Source: JAAYAY01 sp964429355
GTDB taxonomy: Bacteria; Planctomycetota; Planctomycetia; Pirellulales; Thermoguttaceae
DNA: 22,647 nucleotides
Direction of reading: 5' to 3'
NCBI GenBank assembly: GCA_964429355.1
Contig: CAYSCH010000126.1
Location: 1 to 22,647 of the forward strand
Shown: piece after piece, positions 1-7,386 of the stretch
How the letters are laid out: each line of letters begins with the position of its first letter
Position numbering within the stretch: the first letter of the stretch is position 1
Notes under the pieces: generated by a model
Told to the model about the DNA's origin: nothing
Seen by the model: only the letters and a program-made list of their open reading frames with translations
Databases searched by the model: none
Made by a program: the position numbers and the translations under genes

Positions 1-1946
1 TCGGTGCGGGAACGGATGAGTCGGCCGAAGCCCTGCTTGAGCTTGATGATGGCGGTGGGGATCTGGAGGTCGGTGAAAGGATTGCCCCCCCGCTGCTGGA
101 TAGCCTCGATGCGGGCCTGGGTGAGGGGGTGGTCGGGGACGCTGAAAGGGAGCCGGGTGATGATCACGTTGCGGAGGGCGTCGCCGGGCACGTCGACCCC
201 TTGCCAGAAGCTGTCAGTTCCGAAGAGGACGGAACGGGGATTGGTCTTAAACTGGTCGAGCATCTTGCTGCGGGGTACGCCTTCCGACTGGCTGTAGAGG
301 GCCATGTCGTTTTCGGCCAGCCAGGGGACGAGCGTCTCGGCCATGCGGCGCATCATCTGGTAGCTGGTGAAGAGTACGAAGGCATGGCCGTCGGTGCGGG
401 CGAGGTAGCGGCGAACCATGTCGGCCGCACTGCGCTCGTAGGCGTCGGATTGGGAGGCCGGATCCGGCATGCCGTCGACCAGGATCAGCTCGACCTGCTC
501 GCGATAGTTGAAAGGGCTCCCCTGGTAAAGCGTCTCGGCCTGGGTGAGGCCGATGCGGGACTTGAAAAAGTCGAAGGAACTCTTGGAGCCGACCCCGGAA
601 CTGTCGCCGGCGCCGTTCTCGTCCGCCCGAGAGAGGCCTTCTTTTTGGCTCTGGGAAGGGTGCTTGCCGGTGGCTAGGGTGGCGCTGGTGAGGACAACCG
701 TGGGAACCTGATCGTAAAGGCCTTCGCGGAGGGCCGGGCCGACATCGATCGGTGAGGCGGCGAGCTTCACCCGCCGAAAGCGCCGGTAGTAGGAACGCTC
801 GATCCAGTAAACCGCCTCCGGCATCCGCTGGGATCGCCAGTCTTCGATCAGTTCGGCCAGGGCTTTCAGGCGATCGCGGGCGGCGAGGAAGTCCTGTCGC
901 TCCTCCGGCTTCTCGATTCCGTCGGCCACTTCGCGGACACTGCGGGCAAGGTTGGTCAGGCCTTCGCTGAGCGGGTTGGGAACAATGCCCACCTCGCGGA
1001 CACGGCCGTTGCTGCCACGATGGTTCTCCAGCCAGGCGTCGACAGAATCGAAGAAATCGCCCGCTCTTTCGCGGCACTCCGCCACGAGCTGCTGGGCCTG
1101 GCGGGCCGACTTCTGCACCAGAAGCCCCTTGTTCGAACGATCGTTGTAGAGCTTGTTGAGAATGAAGTCGATCTGGCCGCTCGTGATGCCGAGGCCGAGG
1201 TGGTCGCCGGCGACCGCCTCGAGGGTGTGGGCTTCGTCGACGATCAGCACATCGTAGTTGGGCAGGATGCTGGCATTCTGGCGACGCAGGGCCAGGTCGC
1301 TGCAGAGGAGGGCGTGGTTGACGACGAGGATTTGTGCGTTGTGAACGCGGCGGCGAGCCTTCTGGTAGAAGCAGTCCTTGTATTGCGGGCAGTTGCGGCC
1401 CATGCAATTGCCGGAGTCGCTGGCCACCTCGTCCCAGACCTGCGACGCCGGCTGGAACGAAAGATCGGCCCGCGAGCCGTCATTGGTTTCGCGGGCCCAA
1501 TCGCTGATCTGACGCAGGTGCTCGAACTCCTCTGTGGAAGCAAACAGCCCGGACGCCCGGGCCAGGGCGTTGTGGAGCCGCCGGAGACTGATATAGTTGC
1601 CCCTGCCCTTGACGAGCACCGCCGTGAATTCCAGCGGGATGACACTGTTGAGAAAGGGGATATCCTTGGCGATCAGCTGTTCCTGGAGGCTGATCGTATG
1701 GGTCGAGACGACGACGCGGCGCTTCGGTTGGTCGGGGCCGACCTGGGCGGCATGGAGAATGGCGGGCACGAGATAGGCAAAGCTCTTGCCGACGCCGGTA
1801 CCGGCTTCGACGATCAAGTGGCTTGGCTTGGCGATGGCCCGGGCCACGGCCTCCGCCATGGCCAGTTGCTCGGGTCGATGCTCGTACTGCTTCAGCCGTG
1901 CAGCGATACGGCCATCCGGGCCGAGAATATCCTGAGGAGCGAGCAT
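1..1946 (-). CDS. DinG/XPD-family ATP-dependent DNA helicase (3' end off window)
   Basis: Superfamily 2 DNA helicase of the DinG/Rad3 type, expected to unwind DNA structures or R-loops in the cytoplasm using ATP. The reading frame is open from the ATG at 1946 to the left edge (648 complete codons), so the C-terminus is missing. Visible motifs: Walker A AGTGVGKS at residues 48-55, a STHTISLQEQL motif, a DEAH box (VLIVDEAHTLE, near residue 237), TSATL, FGTDSFWQGVDVPG, and the motif VI sequence QGFGRLIRS close to the edge. An Fe-S-like cluster region has C181, C186 and C192 with CX4CX5C spacing as in E. coli DinG, but the position matching the first ligand is Ser120 (GRGNYIS). No clear Shine-Dalgarno precedes the start, and no earlier in-frame start is obvious. 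It is divergent from the zinc-ribbon gene at 2275. The family call is secure; the specific role (DinG versus YoaA-like) is not. Confidence 0.93.
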   Translation of the reverse strand, partial: MLAPQDILGPDGRIAARLKQYEHRPEQLAMAEAVARAIAKPSHLIVEAGTGVGKSFAYLVPAILHAAQVGPDQPKRRVVVSTHTISLQEQLIAKDIPFLNSVIPLEFTAVLVKGRGNYISLRRLHNALARASGLFASTEEFEHLRQISDWARETNDGSRADLSFQPASQVWDEVASDSGNCMGRNCPQYKDCFYQKARRRVHNAQILVVNHALLCSDLALRRQNASILPNYDVLIVDEAHTLEAVAGDHLGLGITSGQIDFILNKLYNDRSNKGLLVQKSARQAQQLVAECRERAGDFFDSVDAWLENHRGSNGRVREVGIVPNPLSEGLTNLARSVREVADGIEKPEERQDFLAARDRLKALAELIEDWRSQRMPEAVYWIERSYYRRFRRVKLAASPIDVGPALREGLYDQVPTVVLTSATLATGKHPSQSQKEGLSRADENGAGDSSGVGSKSSFDFFKSRIGLTQAETLYQGSPFNYREQVELILVDGMPDPASQSDAYERSAADMVRRYLARTDGHAFVLFTSYQMMRRMAETLVPWLAENDMALYSQSEGVPRSKMLDQFKTNPRSVLFGTDSFWQGVDVPGDALRNVIITRLPFSVPDHPLTQARIEAIQQRGGNPFTDLQIPTAIIKLKQGFGRLIRSRT

Positions 1947-2274
1947 GGGTGAGATCGTGGCAGAGTGGAAATCGGGCACAAGCCCTCAGCCTACCATCGG
2001 GAGGATTGCCAGGGTAGGGAGGCAAGAATCGGCCTGGAAGGCCGAATAGCCGAACGGCCGGGAGAAGTTTACCCCCCCGAATAGATGCCGACCTGTCCTG
2101 CCATGGCTGGTCGGCACAGGAGCGTTTTGCTATCTTCGCGTAGATTCGTTTCAGAGACAAATCCACACCAACCCGCAGTGGAAACGAGGACAGCAGTGGC
2201 ATTTCCTCCGTCTTCCCTTACATTTGCCGGTTGGTGTCGAGTTTAGAGTCAACAAGATCGACGGCGAGCCTATC
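1947..2274. other. Divergent intergenic region, no gene seen
   Basis: This 328-bp gap separates the minus-strand helicase from the plus-strand zinc-ribbon gene, so it should contain both promoters. A TATCTT hexamer near 2131 is a possible plus-strand -10 element, but no convincing -35 partner is visible. The plus reading frame of the downstream gene extends back to a TTG at 2224, but the extra 17 residues do not resemble the family start. No RNA gene or long repeat was found. Confidence 0.5.
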
Positions 2275-3405
2275 ATGCCCATCGAATTTCGCTGCGTGCG
2301 GTGCAACAAGCTTCTTCGGACCGGGGACGACACGGCTGGTAAACAGGCGAAGTGCCCGGAATGCGGGACGGTGATGCCGATACCGATGCCGGGCGCGGGG
2401 CCGAGTCCGCCCTATGAGCCGATGGGACGGCTGGAAGCAGTCGGCAGTCCGTTTGGGTCTGCCGCAGCAGCCGTGCCGCCAGATTCGATGAATCCCTACC
2501 AGTCGCCGGCGGGTCTGGAGGCGGGGCCGTTGGCGTTTGCGCCGGCTGGTCAGATTCGGCCGACGAGGATCGTTTTTGGGGAGGTATTCTCTCGCACATG
2601 GGCGGTGTTTGTCGATCGGTGGCTGTACGTCTTGGGAGCTGCCGCAATCCTGTTTCTGATTGGTCTCGCCCTCTCGGGGACAATGCAGGTTCTGTTTGTG
2701 GTCCTGGGCGCGGCCGTGAGAGACCCGATGGTCATCGGGGTCACGACATTCTTCTGCCAGGCAATCATGATCGTTGTGCAGGCTTGGCTCCAAATTGGGA
2801 TGCTGATGTTTCTGCTGAGCATAACCCGGGGGGAGGAACCGAGATTCGGCCTGCTGTTTGCCGGCGGGCCATATCTGCTTCCAGTCATTCTGTGTGGTCT
2901 GCTGATGACATTGATCATCATCGGGCCTGCCGGTGCGGTGGCAGGCGTAAGCTTGCTCGCAGGCGTTTCTCCGTGGATTGCTTTGGCCTGTTTCGTAGCG
3001 GTTCTGCTGGTTCCCGGCATCATTCCCATTGCGTACATGCTGATGCATGCTCCGATGTTGATCATTGACCATAATATGGGCGTGATCGGCGCCATGTCGG
3101 CATCTCGACAAGTGATGGCGGGCAACAAGCTGACTGTTTTTCTCATCTATCTCGTTGCCATCGTCGTGGCCATTCTGATCGGTCTTGTGACATGCCTGGT
3201 CGGTTTGATTGCTTTCCAGTATCTGTATGCCCCGATTCTGTACATCGTGATCTACCTCGGCGTCACGGGCCAACCAACGATGCTCGATCGTTATGCATTT
3301 GCGCCGGAGGAAGCGGGCCGATCGCCGTTCGGCCAGCCAGGAGCCGCGCCACTGGGCCAGATTCCGCCGGCGTCGCCGCCGGGCAACTCGCCGTTTATGT
3401 CGTAG
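2275..3405 (+). CDS. Zinc-ribbon plus multi-pass membrane protein
   Basis: A 376-residue protein of unknown function. It begins MPIEFRCVRC, a zinc-ribbon start common in planctomycete proteins, with Cys7, Cys10, Cys27 and Cys30 as likely zinc ligands. A Pro/Gly-rich linker follows (about 33-105), then five to six hydrophobic helices (about 115-350) that include a long Ile/Val-rich segment. The tail is short and Pro-rich. The layout resembles integral membrane proteins related to the glycerophosphodiester phosphodiesterase membrane domain or DUF4013, but no catalytic motif is visible. The ATG at 2275 is preferred over an in-frame TTG at 2224 because the zinc ribbon normally opens the protein; the Shine-Dalgarno (ggcgag) is weak. 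It lies 146 bp upstream of the EamA gene on the same strand, with a GC-rich hairpin between them. Confidence 0.85.
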   Translation: MPIEFRCVRCNKLLRTGDDTAGKQAKCPECGTVMPIPMPGAGPSPPYEPMGRLEAVGSPFGSAAAAVPPDSMNPYQSPAGLEAGPLAFAPAGQIRPTRIVFGEVFSRTWAVFVDRWLYVLGAAAILFLIGLALSGTMQVLFVVLGAAVRDPMVIGVTTFFCQAIMIVVQAWLQIGMLMFLLSITRGEEPRFGLLFAGGPYLLPVILCGLLMTLIIIGPAGAVAGVSLLAGVSPWIALACFVAVLLVPGIIPIAYMLMHAPMLIIDHNMGVIGAMSASRQVMAGNKLTVFLIYLVAIVVAILIGLVTCLVGLIAFQYLYAPILYIVIYLGVTGQPTMLDRYAFAPEEAGRSPFGQPGAAPLGQIPPASPPGNSPFMS

Positions 3406-3499
3406 GCGGAGGGAAGACGCCGGGTCGGCCAGGTGGCCGTCCGGCAATCTGTCGGAGACAGGATTCAATCCGGTCCTGCGGTCTTGAGGAGTCGCCCAG

Positions 3500-3539
3500 T
3501 GGCGGTGCGGGGGCTGTTGCCCCCTCGCGGGGTCCGCCA
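3500..3539 (+). terminator. GC-rich hairpin between zinc-ribbon and EamA genes
   Basis: GGGGGC (3509-3514) pairs with GCCCCC (3519-3524) around a TGTT loop. An outer stem, TGGCGG (3500-3505) with CCGCCA (3534-3539), encloses it. No T-tract follows, and the structure ends only 12 bases before the EamA ATG. It may be a terminator or attenuator for the upstream gene, or a leader structure limiting translation initiation. The pairing is seen directly; the role is inferred. Confidence 0.4.
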
Positions 3540-3551
3540 GGCCAACTTACA

Positions 3552-4538
3552 ATGGAGTCTGTGAACAACACAGACGAATCTCCATCCTCCGCTTCGCGAC
3601 CGCGTTTTGATACCGCCGTTCTGGGCGCAGCCTGCTGCATCGGTTCGTCCATTTGCTACACGGGGGCCAACATCTGCCTGCGGCAACTGGCCGGCTGGGA
3701 TGTCCACCCCGCGTGGGTGATCGCCGTTAAGGAAATGGTGACCGTGGCGGTCGTGGGCCCCTTTCTCCTCTGGCTGATTCTGCGGGGCAAACTGGCCTTC
3801 CGCAATCTGAACGTGCTCGCCGTGCTTTTGGCGACGGGCATCGGGGTTCAGTTGGCCGGAAATATGAGCGTTCAGTGGGCGTTCGGGACAGTCGGGCTCA
3901 CGGTGAGCATGCCCACGGCCATGGGCGTGATGCTTGTGGCCAGTGCCGTCATCGGACTGGTTTGGCTGAATGAGCGGATCACGGGGCGGTCTGTGCTGTC
4001 GATCGCGTTGTTGACTGCGGCCATTGCACTCCTGGCGGTCGGGACCGGGATCGCCCGTCAGTCGGGCAAGATAGCCCTCGAAGACCTGCCCACGATCCGC
4101 ACGGCCCTGTTGGGAGTGGGAGCGGCGGCCTTGGCTGGAACGACCTTTGCCGCGCTGGCTGCGGCCGTCCGTTACGCCGGTTCCCAGAAAGCTCCCGTGT
4201 CGGTGATCGTGTTTGTGATTACGGGTATGGGAGTCGTTTCCTGCGGGCTCGTGAGTCTGAACCTCATCGGGCTCGACCGGATGGTTGCCACTCCGCCAGA
4301 CCGACTTGCCTGGATGGTTGCCTCGGGCGTTTTCAATCTGCTCGGGTTCCTGCTGATCACCAAGGGGCTGCAGTGGACCACACTTGTCCATGCCAACGTG
4401 CTCAATGCCTCCCAGGTGGCCCTTGCCGCAGTGGCTGGGATGGCCCTCTTTCATGAGCCGAACAATGTCTGGCTGACGACGGGGATCGTGCTGACCGTGG
4501 TGGGTATCTTCTACATCGGTACGGATCGGCGGGAATAG
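3552..4538 (+). CDS. EamA/DMT-family membrane transporter
   Basis: A 328-residue inner-membrane transporter of the drug/metabolite (EamA) superfamily. It has about ten hydrophobic helices arranged as two five-helix repeats. The first repeat runs from about 17 (GAACCIGSSICYTGANICLRQL) through the motif-like stretch MSVQWAFGTVGLTVSMPTAMGVMLVASAVIGLVWLNERITGR. The second ends with LQWTTLVHANVLNASQVALAAVAGMALFHEPNNVWLTTGIVLTVVGI, the usual closing pattern with a conserved acidic residue (FHEP). The short hydrophilic N-terminus is not a cleaved signal peptide. The ATG at 3552 is chosen because it gives a normal-length protein; there is no clear Shine-Dalgarno, and the hairpin at 3500-3539 lies just upstream. 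The substrate cannot be told from sequence. Confidence 0.9.
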   Translation: MESVNNTDESPSSASRPRFDTAVLGAACCIGSSICYTGANICLRQLAGWDVHPAWVIAVKEMVTVAVVGPFLLWLILRGKLAFRNLNVLAVLLATGIGVQLAGNMSVQWAFGTVGLTVSMPTAMGVMLVASAVIGLVWLNERITGRSVLSIALLTAAIALLAVGTGIARQSGKIALEDLPTIRTALLGVGAAALAGTTFAALAAAVRYAGSQKAPVSVIVFVITGMGVVSCGLVSLNLIGLDRMVATPPDRLAWMVASGVFNLLGFLLITKGLQWTTLVHANVLNASQVALAAVAGMALFHEPNNVWLTTGIVLTVVGIFYIGTDRRE

Positions 4539-4570
4539 GCCATTGCAGTTGTCTAGTGAGGCTGCCATGA

Positions 4571-4591
4571 CACCCCGTCTGAAGTGGGGTG
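4571..4591 (+). terminator. Hairpin downstream of the EamA gene
   Basis: CACCCC (4571-4576) pairs with GGGGTG (4586-4591) around a 9-base loop, 33 bases after the EamA stop codon. No T-run follows. It is a plausible terminator by position and stability only. Confidence 0.35.
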
Positions 4592-4761
4592 CGTGGATGT
4601 TGATGGTGTTTTGGCGGCGCGGCGAGGAAAAACCGGGTGTCGCACGAAACACAGGCTGGATAGAATGTGTGGTATTGCTTCCCGAACGGGCATTCCGCCA
4701 TCTCCTGGGGTTTCTCGCAGCATCCTCTCTGGCGGACGGCCCGTCGAATCGGAGATTGGCT

Positions 4762-6255
4762 ATGGTGCGCAAAGTAGTACTGCTCATCGTCGCTCTGGCT
4801 TGCCCAGGCTGGGCAGGCACGGTGGCAGCCGAGGATTGGCCCCAATGGCTGGGACCGCAGCGCGACAGCGTTTGGCGGGAAGAGGGCATTGTGGATCGTT
4901 TTCCCGAGGCCGGACTGAAGATTCACTGGCGAGCGGAGGTGTCACTCGGATATGCCGGTCCGGCTGTGGCGGAGGGACGCGTGTTTCTGCCCGACTACGT
5001 GAGGAGTTCGGGTGAGATCACCAACAATCCGGGGCGCCGCGACAAGCTCGAGGGAACCGAGCGGCTGCTTTGCTTCGATGCGGGCTCAGGGCAACTCCTG
5101 TGGAAACACGAATATCCGCAAGCCTACGAGGTCTCCTATCCGAGCGGCCCCCGTTCGACACCGACCGTGACCGGCGGCAAGATCTACATGCTCGGCACGG
5201 AAGGGCGGCTGGCATGCCTGAATACGGCGGACGGAAGCCTGGTTTGGGAGATCGACTTCAAGAAGGCCTATAATGCGCAAACGCCGATGTGGGGCTTTGC
5301 CGCACATCCGTTGGTCGAAGGGCAGGCTCTCTATTGCCTGGTCGGCGGCAGCGGCAGCATGGTCGTAGCCTTCGACAAAGACACTGGCAAGGAGCTCTGG
5401 CGGGCACTGGATGCGAACGAACCGGGTTATTGCCCTCCAGTCATGATCGAGCATGGGGGAAAGAAGCAACTGGTGATCTGGCATTCCGAGTCGATCAACG
5501 GCCTGGATCCGGCGGACGGCAAGACTCTCTGGAGCGTGCCGCTGAAGCCGGATTTCGGCATGGCGATCGCCACTCCCAGGCAACTCGGGGCGTTGATCTA
5601 TGCGAGCGGTGTGCGCAATGCGGGGGCGTTGATCCAGTTGAACGACGCGTCCGGCGCGGACATCCTGTGGCGAGGCGAGCCGGATAAGGCCATTTACTCC
5701 GCCAATGCGACTCCGTTCCTGGAAGGCGACGTCATGTATGGGTGCGACGGGTCGGGCACCCTGGTCTGCGCCCAGCTCAGCGATGGTACCCGGCTTTGGG
5801 AAACCGCCGAGCCGACTTCCGGGGAACGAGGCAAACGCTACGCGACGGCTTTTCTCGTCAAACACCAGGATCGCTTCTTCCTGTTCAACGAGTCGGGCCA
5901 GTTGATCCTGGCGAAGCTTTCGCGCGAACGCTACGAAGAACTCGGCCGTTTTCCCGTGCTTGCGCCGACCAACACGACCATGGGCCGAAAGATCGTGTGG
6001 ATCCATCCGGCATTTGCCATGAAGTGCATGTTTGCCCGCAACGACAACGAACTGGTATGTGTTTCGCTGGCGGCGGACCAGGCAGCCCAGTCAGCCCACT
6101 CCCGGCCGTTCATGCGCGGCCTGACGGTGTCGCTGGCCCAATCGCTGCTTCGCGGCGTTCTGGTCGGTCCGCAGATCCTCCGCTCCGGACGGCTGTCAGA
6201 ACGAGAAGGCAGTGCTTGCCGGTGTGAGGTCAAACATCTGAAACACTCGCACTGA
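4762..6255 (+). CDS. Exported PQQ-like beta-propeller repeat protein
   Basis: A 497-residue protein beginning with a signal peptide (MVRKVVLLIVALACPGWAGTVAA, cleavage near 23-24). The mature start DWPQWLGPQRDSVWREEGIVDRFP is characteristic of the planctomycete PQQ-binding-like propeller family. Repeats such as LLCFDAGSGQLLWKHEY, LACLNTADGSLVWEIDF, VVAFDKDTGKELWRA, INGLDPADGKTLWSV and LVCAQLSDGTRLWET give about seven blades ending near residue 438 (LVCVSLA). No catalytic dehydrogenase residues are evident, so PQQ binding is not assured and a scaffold or sugar-related role is equally possible. The start at 4762 follows GGAG (4751-4754) with seven-base spacing; longer in-frame starts would bury the signal peptide. 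About 59 residues after the last blade look unlike the rest and may be a read-on extension. It converges on the DUF1080 gene. Confidence 0.9.
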   Translation: MVRKVVLLIVALACPGWAGTVAAEDWPQWLGPQRDSVWREEGIVDRFPEAGLKIHWRAEVSLGYAGPAVAEGRVFLPDYVRSSGEITNNPGRRDKLEGTERLLCFDAGSGQLLWKHEYPQAYEVSYPSGPRSTPTVTGGKIYMLGTEGRLACLNTADGSLVWEIDFKKAYNAQTPMWGFAAHPLVEGQALYCLVGGSGSMVVAFDKDTGKELWRALDANEPGYCPPVMIEHGGKKQLVIWHSESINGLDPADGKTLWSVPLKPDFGMAIATPRQLGALIYASGVRNAGALIQLNDASGADILWRGEPDKAIYSANATPFLEGDVMYGCDGSGTLVCAQLSDGTRLWETAEPTSGERGKRYATAFLVKHQDRFFLFNESGQLILAKLSRERYEELGRFPVLAPTNTTMGRKIVWIHPAFAMKCMFARNDNELVCVSLAADQAAQSAHSRPFMRGLTVSLAQSLLRGVLVGPQILRSGRLSEREGSACRCEVKHLKHSH

Positions 6256-6303
6256 ACGGGGCGAGTAAACACCGGCCGAAGCCCGTGCCCGGCTGGAAGA
6301 GTC

Positions 6304-6333
6304 GCTGGGGTTTGCCGAAGGCTCGACCCCAGC
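6304..6333. terminator. Hairpin between convergent PQQ and DUF1080 genes
   Basis: GCTGGGGT (6304-6311) pairs perfectly with ACCCCAGC (6326-6333) around a 14-base loop. It lies in the 129-bp gap between two convergent genes, about 50 bases from each stop codon. Such a stem could serve both strands. There is no strong T-run. Confidence 0.45.
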
Positions 6334-6384
6334 CACCCCTCCTTGGCCACAGCCAACTTTTGCAGGCGAGCTTCCGCCGCGATT

Positions 6385-7074
6385 CTATCTGGGCATGATC
6401 TGGATATTTCGGTAGGCGACGGCGCCGTGGTTGCCCTGGAACATGAGCGGGCCAAGAGGGGCTTCCTTGCCGGTGACGCCGCCGGGGGTCTGCTGTTTCA
6501 TCTCCACGTTTTCGTGGATCACCTTGCCGTTGAGAGTGATCCGTTTGAAGAGGGCATTGGCGACCTTGTTGCCGGAGGCGTCGAACTTGGGGGCCTGGAA
6601 GTCGATGACGAACTTCTGCCACTGGCCAGGTGCCTTGGCGGCGTTGACCATGGGGGCCTGGGCGCCGTACAGCCCCCCCACGTCACCTGGGCCAACCTCT
6701 TCCCGGCCGAAACTGTCGAGGATCTGGATTTCGTACTCGCCCATGATATAGACGCCGGAGTTCGACCCCTTGGGGACCATGAACTCCACCTCGTAGACGG
6801 CAGTTCCAAATTTCTCCTCGGTGTAGAAGTCCTTGGCATGGGCCAACGGGTTGACCAGGTCGGATCCACCCGGCTCGACGATCAGTCCCCCCTCGTTGTT
6901 CGGGTCGACCTTGGCCGTACCGACCTTGAGGGTTTCTTCCGGCTTGCCGCCTACGGTCAGCCAACCGGTAAGATCCTTGCCGTTGAAAGGCTTGATCACC
7001 TGCTGCTTTTCTGCGCCAGCGAGGGACACGGAAAGAAGGGCAACAATGAGCAGAGACAGCGGGGAGTAACGCAT
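6385..7074 (-). CDS. Secreted DUF1080 (3-keto-disaccharide hydrolase-like) protein
   Basis: A 229-residue exported protein. The signal peptide is MRYSPLSLLIVALLSVSLAGA (1-21). The rest is a single DUF1080 domain of the concanavalin-like lectin/glucanase fold. Hallmarks include IKPFNGKDLTGWLTVGG near the start, YTEEKFGTAVYEVEFMVPKGSNSGVYIMGEYEIQILDSFG in the middle, GGLYGAQAP, WQKFVIDFQAPKFD, and the usual ending PLGPLMFQGNHGAVAYRNIQIMPR. Members act on disaccharides or bind glycans in the periplasm or outside the cell; the exact substrate is not inferable. The ATG at 7074 is chosen over an in-frame upstream ATG at 7143 because it opens the signal peptide and follows AGGAG (7082-7086 on minus) with seven-base spacing. 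A long inverted repeat lies in its leader. It is downstream of and co-directional with the VIT-VWA gene, but 312 bp and a hairpin separate them. Confidence 0.93.
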   Translation of the reverse strand: MRYSPLSLLIVALLSVSLAGAEKQQVIKPFNGKDLTGWLTVGGKPEETLKVGTAKVDPNNEGGLIVEPGGSDLVNPLAHAKDFYTEEKFGTAVYEVEFMVPKGSNSGVYIMGEYEIQILDSFGREEVGPGDVGGLYGAQAPMVNAAKAPGQWQKFVIDFQAPKFDASGNKVANALFKRITLNGKVIHENVEMKQQTPGGVTGKEAPLGPLMFQGNHGAVAYRNIQIMPR

Positions 7075-7098
7075 CGAAGGGCTCCTGGAAGAAATACT

Positions 7099-7198
7099 GG
7101 ATCGCTCAACAAATGACTGCCCGGTGTCTGTTGGGGACATCACGGCGGAAGCACGACGGACGGCACGGGAATCGCGGCAGTTATTTGTTGAGCGATCC
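7099..7198 (-). repeat. 23-bp inverted repeat in the DUF1080 leader
   Basis: Positions 7099-7121 and 7176-7198 are inverted copies with one mismatch in 23; the outer 16 bp (7099-7114 with 7183-7198) match perfectly. The enclosed loop is 54 bases. In the minus-strand transcript the stem would end about 12 bases before the DUF1080 ribosome binding site, so it could form a leader hairpin controlling translation. It could instead be a MITE-like remnant, but the six bases flanking each side show no target duplication. Confidence 0.7.
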
Positions 7199-7336
7199 TG
7201 AGGCGGGAACGGACGGCAGGGGGGCGTGTTCGCCCATGAAGATCATAATCGGCCGGCCGGCGACGGGCAACTGGGCAGGCCGGCAGGCACTTGTTTCCGC
7301 CGTGGCCGGCCACAAGGCTCCAGAAATCCGGGGCAA

Positions 7337-7373
7337 GGCAACCGTTCACGGCTCGCGACCGTGAACGGTTGCC
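7337..7373 (-). terminator. Perfect 15-bp hairpin after the VIT-VWA gene
   Basis: Positions 7337-7351 and 7359-7373 are perfect inverted copies around a 7-base loop. The hairpin starts 13 bases past the VIT-VWA stop codon on the minus strand. The position and stability suit a terminator, although no U-tract follows in the minus transcript. Confidence 0.6.
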
Positions 7374-7386
7374 AATCTTACTCCTG

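Larger units (their letters stand above)
7075..7386. other. Intergenic region with leader stem-loop and hairpin, no gene seen
   Basis: This 312-bp gap between the VIT-VWA gene and the DUF1080 gene (both minus) holds two structures: a 23-bp inverted repeat (7099-7121 with 7176-7198) and a 15-bp perfect hairpin (7337-7373). Between them is a stretch rich in GGCCGGCC-type self-complementary words (about 7250-7315). I see no coding region. Confidence 0.6.

Noticed and set aside
247..1407. Long minus-strand open frame of 386 codons
   Set aside because: It lies out of frame within the helicase, has an Arg/Pro-rich composition typical of GC-rich shadows, and the true helicase frame shows all family motifs.
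1020..1952. Plus-strand open frame of 310 codons antisense to the helicase
   Set aside because: It is a mirror of the conserved helicase coding strand and has no recognisable protein motif of its own.
2218..3468. Minus-strand open frame of 416 codons
   Set aside because: It is antisense to the zinc-ribbon membrane protein; its His/Arg/Asn-rich composition is a shadow of hydrophobic codons.
3465..4889. Minus-strand open frame of 474 codons
   Set aside because: It is antisense to the EamA transporter and spans an intergenic hairpin; no domain is visible.
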